From: Microdochium bolleyi
Taxonomy: Eukaryota > Ascomycota > Sordariomycetes > Xylariales > Microdochiaceae
Assembly (NCBI GenBank): GCA_001566295.1
Contig: KQ964246.1
Coordinates: forward strand, 310,001 to 374,000
Length of the DNA: 64,000 nucleotides
Direction: 5' to 3'
This document shows positions 34,783 through 43,922 of the stretch, in pieces; within the stretch, counting starts at the first letter, position 1, and each line of letters starts with the position of its first letter. The position numbers and the translations under genes are program-made. Under the pieces are notes generated by a model. That model had not been told where the DNA came from, searched no databases, and worked only from the letters and a program-made list of their open reading frames with translations.

Positions 34783-37310
34783 GACTTTGGGTCTCACACG
34801 CTCCAGTTCTTACTCTCCTCGTCAGATTCAATTCAAGCTGGCTTTCTTGGCTCTCTGCTCTAGAATTCTAACGCAAGGACGCCGAGCGCGACGCCTTGTC
34901 TCAACTACAACAGTGGCCGCGGCCAACATGTACCTTTTTGGACGGGCTGGAATGTCGGAGATGCAGGGTCTCTGAGACATGGGCTTGGCTTAGACCGTTA
35001 AACTCCGCGCAGGCTGCGGCAGGTGTCCGTTTTTTGGTTTGGCTTTGGCTTTTGCCCTTTTCTTGGTTGTTCGTCCTGAAGTGGGGACAGTTTACGGAAG
35101 TGTCAATGACTTTATCGTTCCTGGCGGGTTTGCTTTCATCATCTGCTTCACTATTCCCAATGGCGTCATGCTCCTGACTCTTTTCGCATTCCCCTTTCAC
35201 ATTCTTGTTTGTTTGTACCATGCAGAAAGGGTGGAAACCGGCGGGCTTCGATGCCGAGTTTCTAGGTCTTGGAGGGGGATGGGATAGCAAACTAGTGGTG
35301 GCACTTCTTTTGTACAAGCCATGCGCGATTGTACCTTCACTCACACCTGTAAGAATAATCTCTTGGGAAACGCTTTGTTCGCCACAAAAATCCGTGAGCC
35401 GGTTGTTTCTCAACTACCAATCTCGTCCAGAACTTCTGCTTGCCTGGAATGCACATCCCAGGCCGGGCCCTGCTGGCCCGCCGTGGCACCGACAGCCAAC
35501 GGGCGGGTTCCAGCAATCGCACATCTGGAACCTCGGTGCAGGCGTGCGTGTGCCTGCGTCGTCCTGCGGCTGATGCAGGTCTCGGATCGTCTAATTTCGT
35601 GGTTTTCTTGTCTGTTTTGTCTCGCTGCACTTCAGCTCGAGACTTGGCGCCCGCGGCCCGGGCGTGTGGCGGCCCTGGTTGCTTGCTTGCTTGCGCTGGC
35701 TCCCTTGGTTCGGCGGGACGATGCCACGCGCGATCTTGGCATTTCTTTCCACTCCCCTCCCTCGGCAGCTCAATCGATCGCGAAGTGCCAAACTGACTCT
35801 GTGGTCCTTGTCGTTCTTGGGAGAGGCCTGGCCCAGTACCTAGTTCGCAGTCACGGCGCTAGAGTTAGTATGGTGTTACCGCACGATTACCTCGCGTCGC
35901 GCTCCTCCCTCGCTCTCCCCTTGCTGGACTGGAGTCCTGAAGTTACACGGAAATATCCCTTGATTGAGGGGCCTGTACCATGGAACAGTTTCCCCATCTG
36001 GCGACCGGGATTCCCAGTACCATGGATTTCGAACTTGCTCTCCCTGTCTGGGCAGGTGGTGACACAAGTGGTCTCAGTTGGACAATGGCATTCTTTGAAT
36101 TCGTGGTGAGGGCGGGGGATACTTTGTGAGGATGCTGGAGCGAAGGGGGTGGGCAACGTCGTTCATGACGAACCGTAACTCATGGAACTTGTCCTTCCTC
36201 ATTCACAATGGCCACACTGGTCTACGTCCTCTTGGGCTTTACCAAGGACGATAAACCCATTTACTTAGCTCGTGACCGTGACAAACTAACGTGGCCAAAA
36301 CTCGGTCACGAGCGCGGGGTTTGAGAAACTCAAGCGCCGTTCCCAAGGAGTTGCTGCACTCTCGAGGGCCACGAGCTCTTCCTTGCTTGCTTGCCAGCCT
36401 GCCTGCGCAGCTGCCTGCCTGCTCGCTTGCTTGGGCTCCGAGGATCTAGTTCCTGCCCTCACATGCCTTCTCATACGACCACGTGCACAGCCCGGGACCA
36501 TTCCAATCGTCCTGTGAGCCAAGTCAAAAGAGTCTACATCTCGGAAATCGGTTAGCCTAGCTGCAGGAAGCCCAGCCGAGGTTGGCGCGCGTGTGTTACC
36601 ACGGCACGCATGCCCGGCATGCCAGGGCTCGCCTGGACCTGCACGCCCGACGGGCCATGTCCGTTGGGTGTCGCGAGAAAGAGTACATGGTATGTGTCTA
36701 ACTGCCTGTGGAGTGCTGGCTTCGCCGTGGTGCTGCGCAGTTTCACATGTTAGAAGTTAAACCATAGCTCCGGCTTCCGATGATGTCTGCTCCCAGTAAT
36801 ATCGTGAGGAAAACGGTCATGCAATGACCCATTTTGGACGAAAGATGTCAGAGCCAGCTGAATCTTTGCTGGCGTGTTGTCAAGCGGGTATCTCGTTACC
36901 TGCGTCCTGGTAGGTCGTATACCACGAACACTGGGCGTATGTGAGAGAAAATTGGGAAGTGGCAAAGCACACACATACACACATAGAGGAGCAAAGTGCA
37001 CACAAGATTATGTCTAGATTACAGCTGGTCCGTCTGCTGTAGTGTGCTTGGCGGCGAACAAGCTGGGGACATAGACTCCACGCCAGTATTCCGATAGAAA
37101 CCAAGAGTCTTGCCGCGACGATAATCCCACCAGTTTCCGGAAGAGGGCCGCCATTCTTGAGTCTTCTCACAATGGATTCAACAGATGGCCAAAGATATGG
37201 AGAGGAAACACACGCGCGCCCCTGGTGCCGGGAATGGCAAGAGAACAATAGGGAAAAGCAAAAGTCTCAGCCCGTGCTCTCAGGGCCCGGAGTTTCATGT
37301 CTCGCAACGG

Positions 37311-37311
37311 C

Positions 37312-37342
<31 letters not shown>
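37311..37342. repeat. (CCAG)n tandem repeat
   Basis: About seven to eight CCAG units run directly into the poly-C tract. Confidence 0.85.

Positions 37343-37408
<66 letters not shown>
37343..37408. repeat. 66-base poly-C homopolymer
   Basis: Uninterrupted C66 bounded by CCA on the left and AGCTCACAG on the right. Such a run can form i-motif/G-quadruplex structures. The assembled length is uncertain because homopolymers this long are error-prone. Confidence 0.85.
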
Positions 37409-37842
37409 AGCTCACAGATCTATGTCTCTCTCTCTCTCGCGCGCGCATGCACAAGCGATGATGTGTGGGATATGTAGAATCTTCGGAGCATCCGCCGGGA
37501 AGGACATGGAAGAGAAGCAGAAACAACAGGGAAGAAAACGAGCACACACAAGGTCTGTACGTGCAATTCAATGTCCCGGAACGATTCTGCGTCCCTAGTT
37601 GAAGACAACGGTCAAACTGTAAAAGATATGAAGGCTCCAAAAAAGGAGAGGCAGCTGAGAGAGAGAAAGACGGATGGAGACGGGCGGCAGGGCAGCCACG
37701 AACGGGACAAGGAACGCCGAAATGCCCCTGCTAGACGACCGAAAGAGCGCGCCGGCACACGAAAAGTCCAGAACCGACCATGAGAAAGGGCCGCCGGGTC
37801 TAGAAGCTGCTGTTGTTCAGCCTCACGCACCACACACCGGGC

Positions 37843-37867
37843 CAGGCCAGCCAGCCAGCCAGCCAGG
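37843..37867. repeat. Second (CCAG)n cluster
   Basis: Five to six CCAG-type units inside ggccaggccagccagccagc and the bases following; the same unit as the repeat beside the poly-C tract 450 bases away. Confidence 0.75.
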
Positions 37868-38418
37868 CCTTGTCCTGCGAGGCTGAAGTCCGAGGCTGAG
37901 ACCAGTCAACTTGACTCTCCGTAATAATCACTACGATAGCGTACACAATGGGCGTGGGGGGAAAGGTGGCATGTTTCACCGGGAAGGAGTTCACCTGTGT
38001 CGTCGCAGCAGGTCTTACCTCACTCACGTAAACACACACGACAGCAAGAGAGAGAAATTCCGTCGTGAGGTTGTCGTTATCTCCGGCCCAGCAGAGTGTT
38101 CACGGGAAGTTTGCATGTTGCCAGTGTGCGTTTCCCGGCTCTACACGCGGTTGTTCTATTTGTTTCTTTAATTCTTTCTTCATTTTTAAACCGAAATCTC
38201 CAGAAATCTATGTTGCCCGCCTGAACCTTTATTTTCGGCACGAGGCCGGTCCCGCTTCTACACGCCCGCTGTCTTTCTGATATATATCATCAACGAAAGA
38301 TCATACATGAAAAAATGATGTATCAAGAAAAAAACCGAGTTTGAGAAAAGAAAAACATCAGCATCAAAACCAGAAAACTCGCTTCCCAAATCAACTGTCC
38401 CCCCGCGTCTTCTTTCTT

Positions 38419-39333
38419 TTACCACCGCAGCACCCTCTCCGGGAAGTACTCGTCGATGAGCTCCATGTAGTACGGCTTGAGGCCCTCGACGTCGGGCACG
38501 CCGTCGCTCTTGCTGTAGAGGTCGTACGGGTTGAACTCACGGACGGCCTTGAGCATGCGCTCGTCGTGGCCCTCCTTGTCCATGAGGTGGCGGTACCCGT
38601 TCTCCTTGTGCCAGGGGTAGAAGGAGTGGTAGCGGATCATGGCGAGGGCCTCGGCGGGGAGGGTGCTCTGGTCCTTGACGACCTGGTACAGGTACTCGTC
38701 GTGGCCCCAGGAGAGCATGACGTTGTCGAGGCCGCAGTTGGGCGTGTAGACGCCGAGGTCCGTCGAGTAGATGGGGTCCGATGCGTCCGGGTTGGCGCCG
38801 AAGCTGCCCGGGTAGATGATGCTCTTCTCGTCGAAGCGGCAGCCGACGGGGAAGGTGTCGCCGACGACGTCCCACTGGCCCTCGGAGCCGTAGAAGTAGA
38901 GCAGCTTGCCGAGGTCGTGGATGAGCCCCGTGACCTGCATCCAGCGGGGCTGGCCGTCGCGGCGCATGGCCTCGGCCGACTGCAGCAGGTGCTGGATCTG
39001 GCTGAGGGACGTGTCCGGGTCCGAGTCGTCGATGAGCGTGTTGAGCTTCTCCATGGCCTCCCAGATGGTCATGCGCACGGGCTCGCGGTGGCGGTGGTGG
39101 TTGCGGGCCTTGAGGTTGTAAGCGACCGTCTGCTTGGTGTGCTGCTCGAGGTAGAAGTTCTTGACGCGGTCGCAGGCGTCGTCGTACTGCCGGAACTGTG
39201 TCTTGTCCTTGTCCTCGGCGAAGGCGGACTGGGAACCCTTGAGCACATTGACGGCGTCGATGGCGTCGGACGTCTCCTCGAGAGCGAGGCCATCACGGCT
39301 GCTCGTGTCGTCGATCAGGGCTCCGGGTGCCAT
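38419..39333 (-). CDS. Myo-inositol oxygenase (MIOX)
   Basis: Single exon, 304 aa, close to the normal eukaryotic MIOX length. A non-heme di-iron HD-domain oxygenase that cleaves myo-inositol with O2 to D-glucuronate. The ligand set of the family is present: His115 (QIQHLLQSAEAMRRDG), His139-Asp140 (LIHDLGKLL), His211 (SWGHDEYLYQV), His236 (IRYHSFYPWH) and Asp271 (NPYDLYSKSD). Other family marks are FRQYDDACDRVKNFY and FPVGCRFDEKSIIYPGSF. The ATG at 39333 is the first in the frame. Upstream on the same strand lie a Zn2Cys6 regulator and an MFS sugar transporter, a combination that suggests a catabolic gene group. A TATATA sequence on the minus strand near 39514-39519 is a weak promoter candidate. 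Confidence 0.96.
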   Translation of the reverse strand: MAPGALIDDTSSRDGLALEETSDAIDAVNVLKGSQSAFAEDKDKTQFRQYDDACDRVKNFYLEQHTKQTVAYNLKARNHHRHREPVRMTIWEAMEKLNTLIDDSDPDTSLSQIQHLLQSAEAMRRDGQPRWMQVTGLIHDLGKLLYFYGSEGQWDVVGDTFPVGCRFDEKSIIYPGSFGANPDASDPIYSTDLGVYTPNCGLDNVMLSWGHDEYLYQVVKDQSTLPAEALAMIRYHSFYPWHKENGYRHLMDKEGHDERMLKAVREFNPYDLYSKSDGVPDVEGLKPYYMELIDEYFPERVLRW

Positions 39334-40372
39334 GGTGGTGGTAGTGGTGGTGGTGGTGTCGTATGGTACAATTTACACTAGTGACGGCCAAGCAGGAAAG
39401 AGGCAAGGTCTCGATGTTGTGCGATGGCTGGGTGTCTTGTCTGAACGATTGTCTGTCATATGATGGCCCCCCGCGACGTGAGAACAAACGAGGCCGGCCC
39501 AGCTAGCGGGCAGATATATACATGTACCTTGCGGCCAGGTACCCCGAGGTGCCGTGCTGGCATGGCCGTTGCATTTGCCGCCGCAACGCTCCGTAGCAGC
39601 CGCCCGTGCCCATTCGAGCGGGTGGCACGCACGCTCTCCTCACACGGGTTGGCAACCCCACGGAGGATGCTCGGAGAGGCGACAGCGACGCTGCGGTGCA
39701 ATGGCGTCGTTGCAAAGTGGGCTGCAGGTTGCATTGTGGGCTCCGGCCAGGGCAGCGCAGGGTCAAAATCGCCGACTCTGCTCCTTCTCACGCTGGCCGG
39801 TGCGCACCCGCTCCCACCAACAAAGACATCTGCCGTGCCAATGCCCTGCCCACTGCCCACAGAGTGTCCCGCCATTGCCAATCATCAGTCCCCGGCCGGC
39901 CCAGCTCAGTAACACTGCAGGCGATTACAGGCTATTTCTCCGGCCTCTGGCTGGCTCGGCTGGCTGCTGCCCGCAACACGCCTGTCTGCCGGCTTGCCCG
40001 ACTGGGCCCCGCGCTGGCAGAGATTTTGATTCCGACGGCACGCCGCTCAAAGTCTCGTTTCGCCCTGCTTTGCCCGTTTCGGGCCACGTCCAATGTCCTC
40101 TCTGCCCGGTACGTCATGTGCCCAATCAAACCTTTTTGACTTTTCTCTCCGAGATGGCCGCGCGGGGAAACGCCCCCTTGTGTAGGTTTGTTTTTTTGGT
40201 GGACGCTTCCGGACGCACAATTCAGGCATCGCCTCGGGGCAATTGTGTCTGTCCCTGGGGTTGTCGCAGTGAGGCGGCTCTGCAAGCCACCAGGGCTTGT
40301 CATCGTGATCGTCAAAGTCGTGACCTTCACAAAGAGCCACTGTCGTCGTCTTTTCGTGACCTGATCGGGTCA
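39334..40372. other. Intergenic region upstream of MIOX
   Basis: About 1 kb between the 3' end of the Zn2Cys6 gene and the MIOX start codon, so it holds the MIOX promoter. A plus-strand open frame of several hundred codons spans it and overlaps the regulator gene antisense; it is Arg/Ala/Pro-rich, has no domains and is not called. Confidence 0.5.
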
Positions 40373-42986
40373 TCACTGCTCGGTGCCCGTCCATCCCCAT
40401 GCATGTTTGAGTTGGAGGCGTATCGCCGCCGTCGGCCGTGCGTGGTCGTCTTCCGTCTTGCGCAGGAGCCCGATCAGGGCATCCTGATCCGCCGGCTCGC
40501 TAAACTCGTCGCCAACTGTCCAGGGGGAAAGGTCACGATTAGTCTCTTCCCGTGCAGTATCATCGATCGCTTAGCCCGGATCGCCAGGCAGAGGGCTTGT
40601 CGCTTACACATGGCAATGCCCATGCAGGCTGTGAACATGGCTGGCGGACTCCACTGGTTGCACAGTCCGATGCCGCACAATTCTCGTACGAGTGTCTCGA
40701 TGCGGTTCTAGGTCGACAGGTTTGAAGCCGTCAGCAAGTGCCGGAGGGCATCCCACACGCCGTGTGCGTAGCATCGCAGGGTTGACTTACATGAGCTCGC
40801 ACCATCGCTGCTCGCCGATTTAACCCTACTTGAGGGATGCTGGGGTCAAATTGCGTCAGGAACAGCTGCGCCAGCATGTGGTGCTGTATGCCAATTACTA
40901 AAGAGGCGAGGGAGGATGTTAGCTGGTATCCACGCCATGGCGACATGCTAGTGGGCCACGCAAATGCCTTCGCTTGACGCACCATGACAGCTTGACCCGT
41001 GCCATATCTCGGGAAACACACTCTCGGCGGTGCGGTCCTTGTAGAAGAACGGGTTGAACGACACCGGCCTCGTCTCCGTCCACTTCCGCGATGCCTCGTC
41101 CAGGGTCTGCCACCGCTCTCGTCGTGTGGACTGGGAGTTTTCGCCGAAACAAAGGTTGAGGACGTCGGCAAGGTGCACCACCGCGCGATTCGACCACGTG
41201 TAGTCATCGGTCGGCTCAAACGTGCGGTCCACAATGTGGTGATCCAGGTTCATCTTGACCGGCTGTTGCGTAATCACCGCAATGTATATCTCCTGCCGGA
41301 GTCCGACCCAGAAGGATGCCGCACTCAGACTCCCAGGGTTCATGTACTGGTCACCCACGTTGACGAACGCCTGTATTCCCAGCAGATGTCCGTGGTTATC
41401 ATGGCCTGTGTGAGAGCCTGCGAGGACAAATTAGCCAGTCATTCTTCACTTGAAGGGTATCTACTCTTCTTACCGTCCATTTCCTCCAACATCCGCAAGA
41501 TCACGGTCGCGGCAAAGAGGTTCTCGTCAGAGAGGCTTGACGTATCACTCAACATTGGCGTCAGGTACTTGAGACACTCGTCGAGGTACATATTCGAGAT
41601 GAGCGGGTCGAAGTCCGTGGTGTGGCTCAGATGCCGAGCCGCGATTGCAAAGATGGAGTTGAGCAGCATGTTGCAGTGGCTCGCGCGATGCGGCACAACC
41701 AGCTCAAAATGTCGCATGGGGTCGCACAAGTCGAGCTACACCTGGATTTAGTATCGCGCTACGCTGGGGAGCTCATCAACAGTGTTCTGAGAACTCACGC
41801 AAGTCGCCAGCTTCTGTAGGTAGTGGCGGAACAAGGTAGCCTCCGTCCGGTTCTTCAGAGGAAGGTCTGAAACCATCTGGTACATGGGCGACGGCATGCC
41901 GCCGCCGCCTTGGCCCCATGTATCTCGCGGATCATGGTGGCTGCGTGCTTCGAAGGGACTGTGCACGTGGTTTGAGCGAAGCTGGATTTCCTGCTGTAGC
42001 TCGCTGAAGTGCGCCGATGTTTCTCGGCTGGACCGCCGGCCGCCAGCTGCAGTCGCAGGCTCTACCTGGTCGTTCAGGAGGTCGGCTATTGAGCTGTGTG
42101 GTGGTTTGAAGGCCGGGAGCGACGGTTCCTGGGTCGTGTTTATGGCCTCCCCTGAGCCGTTAGGGTGGGCAACCTCAGACATCCATGACTGGTGGTTGCT
42201 CTCGTCGGGTTCAGGGAGACACGGCTCGGACGAATCTTCAATAGAGCCACCCGCGGCTACTACCTCAGTCTCGTCCACATACTTGACTGCGAGGGCGGGT
42301 TGGGTTAACTTGATGCCTTGTACGTAGGAGTGTGCTGCTAGGTGCCGCTTTTGATGAATATCGACGTACACTTCTTTGGTAGTCTCACCCACTTCTGGTG
42401 CTTCACGAATGAGCCTATGCCAAACACTTAAGTCAGCACATTGCCGAGCATAGATCAAATCGCCACCACTGGCTGCAACGACTGCCATGGTGACAACAGA
42501 CTCACCTTTGCTCGACTTGAACTTGAAGGCCAGTCTGCAGTCATAGCCTGCCCGAACACAACGTCCGCATCGTGGGATGGCCCGGTCGCCTAGATACACA
42601 GTCGTCAGCGAAGTCCAATCGACATGAGTACAGCCAGATTATGATAGGCGAAATTGGTTGACAACTACGCCCTTCACAGGTGTCGATGAACCGACTACTA
42701 GGAGGTGAATGTACTTGCATTTTAGGTGGTTCTCGCGGCATGTCTCGCTGCAAATGATTCAAATTAGCCACCCGAGTCTTTTTGCTTTTCTCCAGTAGAC
42801 CCTGGAATTATCAGTGCACTGGTCTGGTGTCCCGCTGCGAGGGATGGGTTTTCCTGTTGCCATCCGATTTCTTTAGATGGTCACAAAGGAAACGGCTGTG
42901 ACTCGCATGGGTGAGAAGCGGTGGGGGGCAGTTCCGGGAGCTTACCAGGGCGTCGCGAGCAGATCAGACTGATCCGACGAGGGCAT
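40373..42986 (-). CDS. Zn2Cys6 transcription factor with fungal_trans_2-type domain
   Basis: Eight-exon model: complement(join(40373..40515, 40608..40707, 40791..40897, 40983..41417, 41474..41735, 41799..42589, 42719..42747, 42946..42986)), 635 aa. The zinc cluster is Cys14, 17, 24, 31, 34, 41 (C-x2-C-x6-C-x6-C-x2-C-x6-C). It is complete only if the intron 42590-42718 is spliced with a GC donor (GCAAGT...CTAG), which splits the Cys24 codon. The regulatory part matches the fungal_trans_2 pattern: LDLCDPMRHFELVVPHRASHC, ILRMLEEMDG, GHLLGIQAFVN, VIGIQHHMLAQLFLTQFDP, ELCGIGLCNQWSPPAMFTAC and an acidic C-terminus ending WGWTGTEQ. One optional intron is unresolved near 42350-42505 (GTGAGT donor with an in-frame acceptor at ...CACCAG); reading through also stays open. 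It may regulate the flanking MIOX and transporter genes (inference). Confidence 0.85.
42590..42718 (-). other. GC-AG intron inside the zinc-cluster codon
   Basis: On the minus strand the donor is GCAAGT, the standard consensus of GC-AG introns; a CTGAC branch-like site and a TCTAG acceptor follow. The only nearby GT donor (two bases inside GCAAGT) gives the wrong phase. Splicing here yields HLKC then DRAIPRCGRC and exact zinc-cluster spacing. Confidence 0.8.
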
Positions 42987-43922
42987 CTCCACGACGAAAC
43001 AAGAACTGAGCCTCGCTCCGCAAGACGGTCTTGTCGCTGCCCCAATGGCTGGCCGGCAAGGCTGCCGCTGGGCTTCACCGGTGGTGGTCTGCCGCCCACT
43101 GCTTTTTGCTGCGGCACGGTCCAGAGTCGATTTCCTGCCCACACCCTGGCTGTTCTGTCTGTGGATTGTTCCGTCACTCGCGGAGCTGGCCGGTGACGGC
43201 TTGCCGTAGGCTGGTCTGGTTTGGTCTGGTCACCCTCTTGAAGCGAAGCCGGGCTCAAGGGCCTTACTGATCAGGAATCGTAGGTCCGTTGGATGGTCGC
43301 AGGTGAAGCTCACTTGGGAAATTGAGCGACGTCCACGGTGAAAGGTGGTCCGCTTTGCGTGAAACCGGGGTCCCGGTGGTGGTGGTCGTTGCTGCTTTCC
43401 CAGCCACGCTAGAGCTGGGCAAGGCGCGCTCCAAATTTCCCCACACCCCACGGAAAAGAAGCCCTGGCGATCCGATCACCCTGCTTCGGCTCTCTGGCAA
43501 GGGGTGGAAGTGGGTTCCTTCCAATGGCAACCAGTTCAATTGTCATGTCAGACTTGGGGTAGTTCGACATTCTCTAATAATCTACTTTCAACCGAGGCTT
43601 GCCATGCAAAGAGTTGGATGTGAATGCCGAGCAGGAAAATAGATGCCACCCAAGTGATGCTGGCAATTCGTCTCGTACATCGCATGACACTTGATTTATG
43701 CAAACTCCCTTTACACGGTAGCATACATACAGATAGGTAATCAACTATGGTCTTTCTCGTTACTTGGTTGCCCAAAAATAATCAGGAAGAGGCGTCATGC
43801 TGCAGGATCTGTTCTCCAAGCCTCCTTCCACTAGCCGTACCTGTCCCAGGCTCGGCACCATCTCATTCCTTGGCCCTCTGCATCCTCTGCGGATTCTCCT
43901 CTGCCAGAGGACCACATGAGGA
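42987..43922. other. Intergenic region upstream of the Zn2Cys6 gene
   Basis: About 0.9 kb between the 3' end of the transporter and the regulator's start codon; the regulator's promoter should lie here. No coding content recognised. Confidence 0.5.

Larger units (their letters stand above)
34783..38418. other. Gene-free 3.6 kb stretch with long poly-C and CCAG repeats
   Basis: Lies between the convergent DUF1996-WSC and MIOX genes. The longest frame (about 35321-36109, +) has no protein-like features. It contains CTGC/CCTG-type tetranucleotide clusters near 36380-36430, (CCAG)n adjoining a C66 tract at 37311-37408, a CT/CG stretch just after it (37424-37446), and a second (CCAG)n near 37843-37867. 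Frames crossing the poly-C tract read as polyproline or polyglycine and are not genes. Confidence 0.55.

Noticed and set aside
37167..37640. Open frames with long polyproline or polyglycine runs
   Set aside because: They are only translations of the C66 tract and the CCAG array.
38341..39381. 346-codon plus-strand open frame rich in Val/Leu/Glu
   Set aside because: Antisense shadow of the MIOX gene.
39554..40711. 385-codon plus-strand open frame
   Set aside because: No domain, odd Arg/Cys/Pro composition, and its 3' part runs antisense through the last exons of the Zn2Cys6 gene.
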